Shown piece by piece: positions 7,736-14,893 of a stretch of 64,000 nucleotides of DNA (its first letter is position 1; each line of letters starts with the position of its first letter). The position numbers and the translations under genes were made by a program. Source of the DNA: an uncultured Lachnospiraceae bacterium (GTDB taxonomy: Bacteria; Bacillota; Clostridia; Lachnospirales; Lachnospiraceae); contig CAJUPI010000001.1 of the NCBI GenBank assembly GCA_910588125.1, positions 62,001 to 126,000 on the forward strand, read 5' to 3'. The notes beneath the pieces were generated by a model that was not told the DNA's origin, searched no databases, and saw nothing but the letters and a program-made list of their open reading frames with translations.

Positions 7736-8788
7736 GTGAGCCAATTAGCCTATCACGAACAAAAAGATATTGAAAACATTAAAAAATTGCGTTCTTTGAT
7801 TAAAGGCCTGCCGCCCTTTTGCACTGATTTTTTTCGAGGGATTGAACCTCGGACATCTTCAAGGACGCGAATTGCTTATGCTTATGATTTGCATGTATTT
7901 TTCGATTTTTTAACTCAGGAAAATCCGGTTTTTCGGGATACAGATCGAAAATTCATTCAATTGGAACAGCTGGAACTACTTACAGTGAATGACTTGGAAG
8001 AATATATGGAATTTCTGAAATATCGTTTTAATGGAAAAAATCAGGAGGTGATCAATAAAGAACGGGGAATTATGAGAAAAATTTCTTCGTTGAAAAGCTT
8101 TTACAATTATTTCTATCGCAATGAAAGGATCCGAAACAATCCGGCATCACTTATACAAATGCCTAAGCTACATGAAAAAGAAATTATTCGCTTGGATGTA
8201 GATGAAGTGGCGCTTCTTTTGGATGAAGTAGAACTAGGCGAAAATCTTACTGATAAGCAAAAGGCATTTCATAACAAAACAAAGATACGTGATCTGGCAC
8301 TTCTGACTCTCCTTCTGGGTACGGGTATCCGTGTATCCGAATGTGTAGGTCTGGATATTGAAGATGTGGATTTAAAAAACGGTGGCATTCATATCCATCG
8401 AAAAGGCGGAAAGGAAGTGACGGTTTATTTTGGTATGGAGGTAGAGGACGCACTACAGGATTATCTGGACGAACGTTTTGGCATTGATGCTATGCCAGGA
8501 AGTGAAAAGGCATTATTCCTATCACTCCAGCGTAAAAGAATCAATGTACGAAGCGTAGAAAATCTGGTTAAAAAATATGCCGGAATTGTCACTCCATTAA
8601 AGAAAATCACCCCTCATAAGCTTCGAAGCACCTATGGAACAAACCTGTACCGGGAAACCGGCGACATCTATCTAGTGGCCGATGTATTGGGACATTCTGA
8701 TGTCAATACAACGAAAAAACATTATGCGGCTTTGGAGGATGAGCGTCGCCGTAGTGCCCGAAATGCTGTACGCTTGCGAGAAAAATAG
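7736..8788 (+). CDS. xerS: Tyrosine recombinase, XerS-like
   Basis: This 350-aa recombinase has all catalytic residues: Arg199 ('GTGIRVSE'), Lys223/226 in the beta-hairpin ('RKGGKE'), His294 and Arg297 ('PHKLRSTYG'), His320 ('VLGHSDVNTT') and the nucleophile Tyr330 ('KKHYAAL'). A SAM-like core-binding domain fills about 25-130. The long N-terminus and overall length fit XerS, the single-protein chromosome dimer resolvase known from streptococci, better than XerC/XerD (about 300 aa). A GTG start is supported by AAGGAAAA. No mobile-element genes adjoin it, which favours a housekeeping role. I could not identify a dif site. Confidence 0.8.
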   Translation: MSQLAYHEQKDIENIKKLRSLIKGLPPFCTDFFRGIEPRTSSRTRIAYAYDLHVFFDFLTQENPVFRDTDRKFIQLEQLELLTVNDLEEYMEFLKYRFNGKNQEVINKERGIMRKISSLKSFYNYFYRNERIRNNPASLIQMPKLHEKEIIRLDVDEVALLLDEVELGENLTDKQKAFHNKTKIRDLALLTLLLGTGIRVSECVGLDIEDVDLKNGGIHIHRKGGKEVTVYFGMEVEDALQDYLDERFGIDAMPGSEKALFLSLQRKRINVRSVENLVKKYAGIVTPLKKITPHKLRSTYGTNLYRETGDIYLVADVLGHSDVNTTKKHYAALEDERRRSARNAVRLREK

Positions 8789-8794
8789 AGAGCT

Positions 8795-9247
8795 TTATTC
8801 TGCAAGGTATACGATTGTCAAATATTCACCGGAGTGTACCTGTTCGTTTGGCAGCCGATTCATTCGCTTTAACTCTTCTACGTATTCGGCTGCCGTATAA
8901 CCGGCTTTTTCCGCATAACGGCTGGCTATCTTCCAAAGATTATCCCCAGGCTCTAATTGGATACTTGTGTAATACCGTTGGAGATCATGTTCACTCTCCT
9001 CTTTTGCATAAGCATCAAAAAGAGTACGTCCAAAGAATCCTGTGAAAAAAGCGGCGGCCATTAATAATGCCATTGCAATATTGCGAAGCTTTCTGCGGCG
9101 CTCTCTCCGTTCCATAGCAATATGCAAAATCCGGCGGCCGGCAATGCGCTTGCTCATATGACTGCTTTTTTGCCAGTCGCTCTGTATCTTCTGGTGTAGA
9201 TCCACAATCTCCATTCCCCGGCTCATTCCCATGTACATCTCCATCAT
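8795..9247 (-). CDS. yneA: YneA-like SOS cell-division inhibitor (LysM protein)
   Basis: The 150-aa product has a basic cytoplasmic N-terminus, one membrane helix around residues 65-82 ('NIAMALLMAAAFFTGFFG') and a C-terminal LysM domain ('LEPGDNLWKIASRYAE'). This is the layout of B. subtilis YneA, which blocks division during the SOS response and is also encoded divergently from lexA. ATG 9247 is preceded by AAAGGGGG; a longer in-frame reading would run into the promoter. Its consensus promoter carries a LexA box between -35 and -10. It converges on xerS with only 6 nt between the stops. Function is inferred from context and domains. Confidence 0.85.
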   Translation of the reverse strand: MMEMYMGMSRGMEIVDLHQKIQSDWQKSSHMSKRIAGRRILHIAMERRERRRKLRNIAMALLMAAAFFTGFFGRTLFDAYAKEESEHDLQRYYTSIQLEPGDNLWKIASRYAEKAGYTAAEYVEELKRMNRLPNEQVHSGEYLTIVYLAE

Positions 9248-9292
9248 AATACCCCCTTTACTTATGATCATTAAAAAGAAAACGGTAAGCTC

Positions 9293-9306
9293 CAAACGTG
9301 CGTTTG
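9293..9306. promoter_or_regulatory. LexA box 1 (yneA leader)
   Basis: CAAACGTGCGTTTG fits the Gram-positive LexA consensus CGAAC-N4-GTTCG with intact AAC/GTT half-sites. It lies downstream of the yneA -10, over the expected start of transcription and leader, where bound LexA would block yneA. Confidence 0.8.
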
Positions 9307-9320
9307 TATTTTGTGAGCTT

Positions 9321-9349
9321 ATTATAATATCCGAACGTTTGTTTGTCAA
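9321..9349 (-). promoter_or_regulatory. Consensus SigA promoter for yneA
   Basis: On the minus strand, TTGACA (9344-9349) and TATAAT (9321-9326) are both perfect and exactly 17 nt apart. LexA box 2 covers most of the spacer, so this very strong promoter should be silent until LexA is inactivated. Confidence 0.9.
9332..9345. promoter_or_regulatory. LexA box 2 (inside the yneA promoter)
   Basis: CGAACGTTTGTTTG matches CGAAC-N4-GTTYG and lies between the -35 and -10 of the yneA promoter, the best position for steric repression. Confidence 0.88.
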
Positions 9350-9367
9350 TATTTTTTTGCAAAAATC

Positions 9368-9381
9368 CGAACAAAAGTTTG
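9368..9381. promoter_or_regulatory. LexA box 3 (upstream of lexA)
   Basis: CGAACAAAAGTTTG matches the LexA consensus. It lies just upstream of the lexA core promoter, about 20 bp from the yneA -35, and could serve both genes. Confidence 0.85.
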
Positions 9382-9390
9382 CTTTTTTTC

Positions 9391-9404
9391 AGAACATATG
9401 TTAG
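9391..9404. promoter_or_regulatory. LexA box 4 (overlapping the lexA promoter)
   Basis: AGAACATATGTTAG has a perfect GAAC-N4-GTT(A) core and sits directly upstream of TATAGT (9405-9410), the probable lexA -10. It is the likely autoregulatory operator of lexA. Confidence 0.8.
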
Positions 9405-9410
9405 TATAGT
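9405..9410 (+). promoter_or_regulatory. Probable lexA -10 element
   Basis: TATAGT lies 42 nt before the lexA ATG; a T-rich weak -35 (9383-9388, spacer 16) precedes it. A weak promoter under its own operator is normal for lexA. Confidence 0.55.
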
Positions 9411-9452
9411 ATCAGAATAAGATTTCTAAGTACAAATTCCGGGAGGAAAAAC

Positions 9453-10067
9453 ATGAGCCAAGGAAAGATTACATCCAAGCAACAGGAAATATTACAATAT
9501 ATCAAAGATACGATTTTAAAGAAAGGCTATCCGCCAACAGTGAGAGAAATCTGTGAGGCTGTCCATTTAAAGTCCACTTCTTCGGTGCACTCTCATTTAG
9601 AGACGCTAGAGAAGAATGGCTATATTCGTCGGGATCCAACGAAACCAAGAGCTATGGAAATTTTGGACGATACCTTTGGTCTGACTCGCCGGGAGATGGT
9701 GCAGGTTCCGATTATTGGTACTGTTGCTGCCGGACAACCGATTTTGGCAGAGGAAAATATCGAAGACTATTTTCCCGTACCGGCCAATGTACTTCCCAAT
9801 TCACAGACATTTATGCTCCGGGTAAAGGGAGACAGTATGATAAAAGCGGGAATCTTAGAAGATGATTATGTGATTGTTGAGCAGACGGCTTCTGCCGCCA
9901 ACGGAGATATTGTGGTGGCTCTAATTGATGATTCCGCTACTGTAAAACGCTTTTATAAAGAAGATAGCCAATATCGTTTGCAGCCGGAGAACGATGCGAT
10001 GGAGCCGATTATTGTTTCCGAAATGAATGTTTTGGGCAAGGTAGTAGGATTATTTCGATTGATGTAA
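9453..10067 (+). CDS. lexA: SOS repressor LexA
   Basis: LexA represses DNA-damage genes and cleaves itself when RecA filaments form. The 204-aa protein has an N-terminal winged helix-turn-helix ('PPTVREICEAVHLKSTSSVHSHL', about 27-50), the cleavage site Ala93-Gly94 in 'GTVAAGQPIL', and the catalytic pair Ser128 ('KGDSMI') and Lys165 ('ATVKRFYKE'). All positions agree with the B. subtilis protein. ATG 9453 follows GGGAGGAAA. Its own promoter carries LexA boxes and it is divergent from yneA. It is the only plus-strand gene in the last 55 kb of the window. Confidence 0.97.
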   Translation: MSQGKITSKQQEILQYIKDTILKKGYPPTVREICEAVHLKSTSSVHSHLETLEKNGYIRRDPTKPRAMEILDDTFGLTRREMVQVPIIGTVAAGQPILAEENIEDYFPVPANVLPNSQTFMLRVKGDSMIKAGILEDDYVIVEQTASAANGDIVVALIDDSATVKRFYKEDSQYRLQPENDAMEPIIVSEMNVLGKVVGLFRLM

Positions 10068-10119
10068 TTTATGTTTCCAATGGCAGATGGATTAGTGCTC
10101 ACTGCAGGCAAAATAAATA

Positions 10120-10157
10120 CAGGCAATTCTGCCATATTTTTGAGGCAGAACTGCCTG
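10120..10157. terminator. Bidirectional terminator between lexA and the cytidylate-kinase-like gene
   Basis: Arms at 10120-10133 (CAGGCAATTCTGCC) and 10144-10157 pair over 14 bp with a single wobble-type mismatch and a 10-nt loop. A/T-rich DNA lies on both sides, and it stands between two convergent genes. A second small palindrome (GTTATA...TATAAC) follows at 10157-10173. Confidence 0.75.
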
Positions 10158-10189
10158 TTATAGTAATTATAACTTTTATTTTTATGATT

Positions 10190-10834
10190 TTATTTGTTTT
10201 GCTTTTTTATCCAATCTTGTTTTACTTGCGCCAGTTTGAGAATCATATCAACAGCTCCTTCGATGCCTACGGCACTACTATTTATACATAAATCATAACT
10301 TCGGGAATCTCCCCATTTTTTACTGGAATAATAATTATAATAGCTGGCTCGTTTTTTGTCGGTTTTTACCATGATGTCTTTTGCTTTAGCTGGTTCTACC
10401 TTATATAGCTCGCTCAGATAAGCAATTCGATCTTCATCCTTTCCTGTGATAAATACGTTGACAACGTTTGGATATTCAGCCAGAGCATAGTCAGCGCAAC
10501 GGCCGACGATCACACAGGATTCTTCATCAGCCAGTTTTTTGATAGTATCAAACTGTGCCAAAAAGACTTTATGGTTCAATGGCATATCAAGGTAAGACGA
10601 GCTAGAATATCCCATAGAATAGGTATCCATCACCAGCGAATAAAGAAAACTGCTGGTTGGTTTTTCATCATGAGTTTCAAAAAGTTCTTCACAAAGACCG
10701 CTGTTTTTGGCAGCCAAGGTAAGTAGTTCCTTATCATAACATTTAACTCCCAGCCGTTCGGCAATGGTTTCTCCAATTTTTTTGCCGCCACTGCCGCATT
10801 GTCTTCCGATTGTAATTACTAAGTTCCCCTTCAT
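10190..10834 (-). CDS. Cytidylate kinase-like family protein
   Basis: The 214-aa protein opens with 'LVITIGRQCGSGGKKIGE', a Walker-A-like loop typical of the cytidylate kinase-like family (AAA-like P-loop kinases common in Clostridia), and has 'CVIVGRCADYALAEYPN' and 'DEDRIAYLSELYKV' further on. Members are often called CMP kinase-like but substrate is unproven. ATG 10834 has AAAGGAG ahead; an upstream in-frame ATG adds 14 residues with no good site. A housekeeping cmk is not visible elsewhere in the window, so this may or may not be the main one. Confidence 0.8.
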   Translation of the reverse strand: MKGNLVITIGRQCGSGGKKIGETIAERLGVKCYDKELLTLAAKNSGLCEELFETHDEKPTSSFLYSLVMDTYSMGYSSSSYLDMPLNHKVFLAQFDTIKKLADEESCVIVGRCADYALAEYPNVVNVFITGKDEDRIAYLSELYKVEPAKAKDIMVKTDKKRASYYNYYSSKKWGDSRSYDLCINSSAVGIEGAVDMILKLAQVKQDWIKKQNK

Positions 10835-10942
10835 AGAAATCCCTTCTCCTTTCAGTAACTCTTGATGTAAAAACATTTATCAGATACTATTATTATACAC
10901 CAAAATTTCTGAAAAGTATATAAATAAGAATAAAAAATCTAT

Positions 10943-11851
10943 CTATTTTGCAGAAAACTTCTCTAATAATTCTACAAAATATACGGGAAGTGGCGCCTGA
11001 ACTTCTAAGTATTCGCCTGTTCGGGGATGACAGATGCCCAGGACGCCTGCATGTAAGGTTTGCCCCTGTAGCTTCGGATATGGACATTTGGCGGGACCAT
11101 AAACGGTATCGCCGAGAAGCGGATGGCCAATCGAAGCCATGTGAACCCGGATCTGATGTGTGCGCCCGGTTTCGAGGCGGCATTCCACATAAGTAAAGCG
11201 ATCAAAATGCTGAAGAACATGATAATGAGTGACTGCTGATTTCCCGTTTTTTTGATTAATGCTCATTTTTTTTCGATCTGTCGGGTGCCGGCCAATAGGG
11301 GCATCTATCACACCATCCTCCTGTATCCGCCCGTGAACAATGGCATAATAAATGCGGGTAATTGAGTGAACCTTCAACTGTTCGGCGATTGCATTATGCG
11401 CCATATCATTTTTGCAGGCCACTAAAACTCCCGTAGTATCTCGATCAATGCGATGTACAATACCAGGACGAAGGATACCATTGATCCCTGACAAATCTTT
11501 GCAATGCGCCAATAATGCATTAACTAAAGTTCCTGAAGCATGTCCGGCAGCCGGATGAACCACCATGCCCTTCGGTTTATTAATCATAATAATGTCTTCA
11601 TCTTCGTAAAGAATATCCAATACGATGGCTTCCGGCAGAATCTCTGGCTCTACTGCCTCCGGCACATCCAATAAAATGCTCTCTCCTTCTGTTATTTTAT
11701 AATTGCTTTTAACGATTTTTCCATCAACCGATATACTACCATTTTTTAAAAGCTTTTGCAGATAAGAGCGAGAAAGCTCAGGACAACAATCACTCAAATA
11801 GCGGTCGATTCGAATTCCGTTGCCATCTTCCACCCTGATACGCCGTATCAC
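10943..11851 (-). CDS. rluD: 23S rRNA pseudouridine synthase, RluD family
   Basis: A 302-aa RluA/RluD-family enzyme. It begins with an S4-like RNA-binding domain ('RIDRYLSDCCPELSRSYLQK'), followed by the catalytic domain with the invariant Asp in 'RPGIVHRIDRDTTGVLV'. It isomerises uridines in large-subunit rRNA; the Gram-positive YlyB type cannot be assigned to exact sites from sequence alone. The GTG start overlaps the lspA stop (GTGA) and has AAGGGAGG upstream. The lspA-rluD order is the same as in B. subtilis (lspA-ylyB). Confidence 0.93.
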   Translation of the reverse strand: MIRRIRVEDGNGIRIDRYLSDCCPELSRSYLQKLLKNGSISVDGKIVKSNYKITEGESILLDVPEAVEPEILPEAIVLDILYEDEDIIMINKPKGMVVHPAAGHASGTLVNALLAHCKDLSGINGILRPGIVHRIDRDTTGVLVACKNDMAHNAIAEQLKVHSITRIYYAIVHGRIQEDGVIDAPIGRHPTDRKKMSINQKNGKSAVTHYHVLQHFDRFTYVECRLETGRTHQIRVHMASIGHPLLGDTVYGPAKCPYPKLQGQTLHAGVLGICHPRTGEYLEVQAPLPVYFVELLEKFSAK

Positions 11852-12417
11852 ACCGTATTTCCTCCCTTATCCGGTTTAGCCCTTGGAAAAAGCCTGAATA
11901 TTTCCAAATCTTCTTCTGTGTAATAAAACAGCATTAGCAATAAAAGGGCAATGGTTGCTGTGGTAACATAGATGTCAGCCACGTTAAAAATAGGGAAATT
12001 AATCAGTCGAAAGTATAAAAAATCCACAACATACCCCTGTATAATCCGATCTACCATATTGCCGGCGGCTCCAGCAGTAATTAAAATGACACAGAATCCC
12101 AGCCAGCAATAATGTGAGTCCATCCAGGAAGGCAAATGCCACATGATATAGGCGGCAAATGCCAAAACCAAAATCCCAATTAGGAAGAAGAAAATCTGTT
12201 TTCCCTGAAGGATACCAAAAGCAGCTCCCCGATTTTCAGAATATAAAAATTCAAATACACCTTCCCAGATTATCCATGGCTTTTTTCCTTTTAAATGAGT
12301 GATTGCCAGATATTTTGTATACTGATCCAGCAATATCAGGAACCAAGATACAATTGCCCAGATTATCAGATTTATAATTCTATTCTTATAGCTCTTCTTT
12401 TCCTCTGGTTTATTCAT
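11848..12417 (-). CDS. lspA: Lipoprotein signal peptidase (signal peptidase II)
   Basis: LspA removes the signal peptide of diacylglyceryl-modified prolipoproteins at the membrane. The 189-aa protein has four hydrophobic segments and both catalytic aspartates, in 'GAAGNMVDRI' and 'FNVADIYV', plus the conserved 'ENRGAAFGIL'. ATG 12417 has AGGAGG at good spacing; the longer in-frame reading overlaps aroB. It overlaps aroB by 8 nt and rluD by 4 nt, so the three are co-translated. Substrates encoded nearby include the DacF-like, DUF3048 and LivJ lipoproteins. Confidence 0.95.
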   Translation of the reverse strand: MNKPEEKKSYKNRIINLIIWAIVSWFLILLDQYTKYLAITHLKGKKPWIIWEGVFEFLYSENRGAAFGILQGKQIFFFLIGILVLAFAAYIMWHLPSWMDSHYCWLGFCVILITAGAAGNMVDRIIQGYVVDFLYFRLINFPIFNVADIYVTTATIALLLLMLFYYTEEDLEIFRLFPRAKPDKGGNTV

Positions 12418-13516
12418 AACTGCCTCCTGAGAGCCACTGAAGAGTTTCCAGAAGCTCCGCATCACTAATCTGACGTTCTATATAAGCGTTGCCAATCTGA
12501 CGCAACAGAATAAATTGAATGATGCCGGAATCCATCTTTTTATCACTTTTTGTAGTGGCAAGAATTGTTTGCGGATTTAGCGGCATATTTTTTAAGGATA
12601 CAGGAAGATGGAAGGCTAAAAACGTTTGGCAAATTTGCTCTAACTCTTTTGCAGACAGAAAACCGCGTTTTGCTGAGAGGTAAGCGGCGCCAACACTTCC
12701 CAAAGCGACACAGTGCCCATGCAGAAGTTGAAAATTCATTAATTTTTCAACCGCATGTCCCAATGTATGTCCAAAGTTAAGCAATGCACGCTCTCCCTTT
12801 TCCATAGGATCTTGTTCCACAACATCGCGCTTGATTTTATCGCTTTCCCAAATCATAGTGCGGCAAATATCGGTATCCCGACGAAGAATAGCTTCTTTAT
12901 GCTCGTCTAGCCAATGATAATAGCTCCCATTTTTGATCAGCCCATGTTTGATAATTTCTCCCATTCCCGATGCATACTGTTCTTCGCTGAGTGTGTGAAG
13001 GGTCTCCGTATTGGTATAGACTAATATTGGCATGTGAAAAGCACCTACCATATTTTTATACGTATCGAAATCAACCCCCGTTTTTCCTCCGATACTGCTA
13101 TCTACTTGGGCAAGCAGCGTGGTAGGGATCTGAATGAATCGTATCCCTCGCAAATAGGTGGCTGCGGCATAACCGCAAAGATCTCCTGTCACACCACCGC
13201 CCAAAGCTATCAGAATATCTTTTCGATCATAATGATTTTGAATCAAGTACCGGTACAATTCCTGAACAGTATTGAGATTTTTCTGCTCTTCTCCAGCTGG
13301 AAAGCAAAAAGAATCAACCCTCGGACAAACAGTATTAAGACATTTCTTTACGGAATCAAGATATAATGAAGCAACATTACTGTCTGTTACAATACAAAAC
13401 TTTCTTTCAGCTATTCCTAATCTGGAAATTTCTTCTGCCAAAGGAGCAAAGGAAGTTTCCAGCACAATTTCATAAATCTTTTTTCCATCTTTGCAAACGG
13501 ACATCCTGTCAGCCAT
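12410..13516 (-). CDS. aroB: 3-dehydroquinate synthase
   Basis: AroB turns DAHP into 3-dehydroquinate in the shikimate pathway. The 368-aa protein has the NAD-binding 'ALGGGVTGDLCGYAAATYLRG'-type core, 'IPTTLLAQVDSSIGGKTGVD' and the zinc-site histidines in 'LNFGHTLGHAVE' and 'LLHGHCVALG'. Length fits the family. ATG 13516 follows AAAGGAGA. It stands alone among aro genes here, joined to lspA and rluD by overlap. A hairpin (13556-13596) separates it from sepF. Confidence 0.95.
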   Translation of the reverse strand: MADRMSVCKDGKKIYEIVLETSFAPLAEEISRLGIAERKFCIVTDSNVASLYLDSVKKCLNTVCPRVDSFCFPAGEEQKNLNTVQELYRYLIQNHYDRKDILIALGGGVTGDLCGYAAATYLRGIRFIQIPTTLLAQVDSSIGGKTGVDFDTYKNMVGAFHMPILVYTNTETLHTLSEEQYASGMGEIIKHGLIKNGSYYHWLDEHKEAILRRDTDICRTMIWESDKIKRDVVEQDPMEKGERALLNFGHTLGHAVEKLMNFQLLHGHCVALGSVGAAYLSAKRGFLSAKELEQICQTFLAFHLPVSLKNMPLNPQTILATTKSDKKMDSGIIQFILLRQIGNAYIERQISDAELLETLQWLSGGSYE

Positions 13517-13555
13517 TTATGTGTCTCCTTTTTGTACTTTTTCAGAACTTAAGAA

Positions 13556-13596
13556 AGCAAACAATTTTCCAGAGAATCATCGGAAAATTGTCTGCT
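13556..13596 (-). terminator. Stem-loop between sepF and aroB
   Basis: Arms at 13556-13570 and 13582-13596 pair over 15 bp with one mismatch; the inner core ACAATTTTCC/GGAAAATTGT is perfect. On the minus strand TTTCTT-type sequence follows. It may end or weaken the yggS-sepF transcript before aroB. Confidence 0.55.
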
Positions 13597-13654
13597 TCTC
13601 CCTCTATAACCCCAATCCTTATATTATGCCCCACTGGTATACTCACTTGTCACT

Positions 13655-14161
13655 TCAAAGTCGAATGTTCATCCCGGTAACGTCCATATTGCCATTAGTG
13701 AAAATATCCTGGAAATCTCCGGACAATTCCACAGACTCCGGAGTGGCAATAAAGATATAACTGGAAATCTTTTGAAGATTTCCGTTCATAGAATAGGTGG
13801 CGCCGGAAGTGAAATCGATAATCCGTTGAGCAACTTCCGTGTGAATTCCCTCCATATTTAAAACAACTGCTTTATCAGCAAGTAGAAAGTCACAGATATC
13901 TCTGGCATCCTCTATGGAGGTCGGTTTAACCATAGCGACCTGCATCGGCTTTCTCATCGGTACTACTTTTGATGATGAGCGGGAGAAAAAACGTGGTCTC
14001 GGTTCTTCGTCCTCTTCCTCATCCATGTCATCACGAGAATTGCTAAATGTATTTCTCCTGCCAGGCATGTCCTGCTCGTAATCGTCTTCTGGACCAAAGT
14101 AGTCTTCATCATCGTCGTCATTCAGCCGCGTCAAATCCATCAGTCTGCTAATCAGGCTCAT
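13655..14161 (-). CDS. sepF: Cell division protein SepF
   Basis: SepF bundles FtsZ filaments and ties them to the membrane. The 168-aa protein starts 'MSLISRLMDLTRL', the amphipathic membrane-binding helix, then an acidic linker (about 15-65) and the C-terminal SepF fold with 'DARDICDFLLADKAVVLNME', 'RIIDFTSGATYSMNG' and 'YIFIATPESVELSGD'. It follows yggS by 20 nt in the same order as the ylmE-sepF pair of B. subtilis. FtsZ itself is not in the window. Confidence 0.95.
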   Translation of the reverse strand: MSLISRLMDLTRLNDDDDEDYFGPEDDYEQDMPGRRNTFSNSRDDMDEEEDEEPRPRFFSRSSSKVVPMRKPMQVAMVKPTSIEDARDICDFLLADKAVVLNMEGIHTEVAQRIIDFTSGATYSMNGNLQKISSYIFIATPESVELSGDFQDIFTNGNMDVTGMNIRL

Positions 14162-14181
14162 ACTTATCTACTCTCCATTTC

Positions 14182-14871
14182 TTATCTGGCACCAAAAATA
14201 CCAGTACCAACTCTAATCATGGTGGAACCCTCCTCTACGGCAACTTCATAGTCGCCGGTCATTCCCATAGAAAGGACACTCATGCTAATATTATCGATGT
14301 TTTTGTGTTTAATGTCAACATATAATTGAAATAATTTTTTAAAAACATCGCGATTCTGTTCGGGATTTTCGACAAATGGTGCAATTGTCATCAACCCGCA
14401 AACATGGATATGAGAAAAATTACAGATTTGCTGTATGATATTTATGAGTTCTTCCGGAGAGAAACCGAATTTGCTCTCTTCTCCTGCAACATTTACCTCC
14501 AAAAGGATATCCACAATTTTGCTGATTCGTTTTGCTTCCTGCTGTATTTCTTCTGCCAGACGCAGGGAATCTACAGAATGAATCATAGTAACGAAAGGAA
14601 GAACCTGCCGTACTTTATTCCGTTGCAGATGTCCAATCATATGAAATCTGGTATCTTTCGGCATTTGCGGCGCCTTTTGCAAAATCTCCTGAACCTTATT
14701 TTCTCCGAAATCCCGTACGCCGCAATCATAAGCAAGCTGTAAAGCCTCCAATGGCTTGGTTTTACTGACAGCAATTAATGTTACCTCATGAGTATCTCTT
14801 CCGGAACGGTTACAAGCGCACTGAATCCGTTCCTGAACCTGCCTCAAATGACTTGAAATATATTCTTTCAT
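14182..14871 (-). CDS. yggS: YggS/YlmE-family PLP-binding protein
   Basis: A 229-aa pyridoxal-phosphate homeostasis protein of the alanine-racemase-like barrel fold without racemase activity. Family marks are 'TLIAVSKTKP' (PLP lysine), 'DFGENKVQE', 'FHMIGHLQRNK', 'GLMTIAP' and 'LSMGMTGDYEVAVEEGSTM'. Such proteins buffer intracellular PLP and amino-acid pools. ATG 14871 has AGAGGGAG upstream. It lies between the HlyD-like gene and sepF, probably in one operon. Confidence 0.95.
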   Translation of the reverse strand: MKEYISSHLRQVQERIQCACNRSGRDTHEVTLIAVSKTKPLEALQLAYDCGVRDFGENKVQEILQKAPQMPKDTRFHMIGHLQRNKVRQVLPFVTMIHSVDSLRLAEEIQQEAKRISKIVDILLEVNVAGEESKFGFSPEELINIIQQICNFSHIHVCGLMTIAPFVENPEQNRDVFKKLFQLYVDIKHKNIDNISMSVLSMGMTGDYEVAVEEGSTMIRVGTGIFGAR

Positions 14872-14893
14872 TTTGTTTTACTCCCTCTTTGTT

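Noticed and set aside
7736..8788. Tyrosine recombinase as sign of an integrated element
   Set aside because: No attachment repeats, phage or conjugation genes are adjacent, and neighbours are core genes; length and layout fit XerS.
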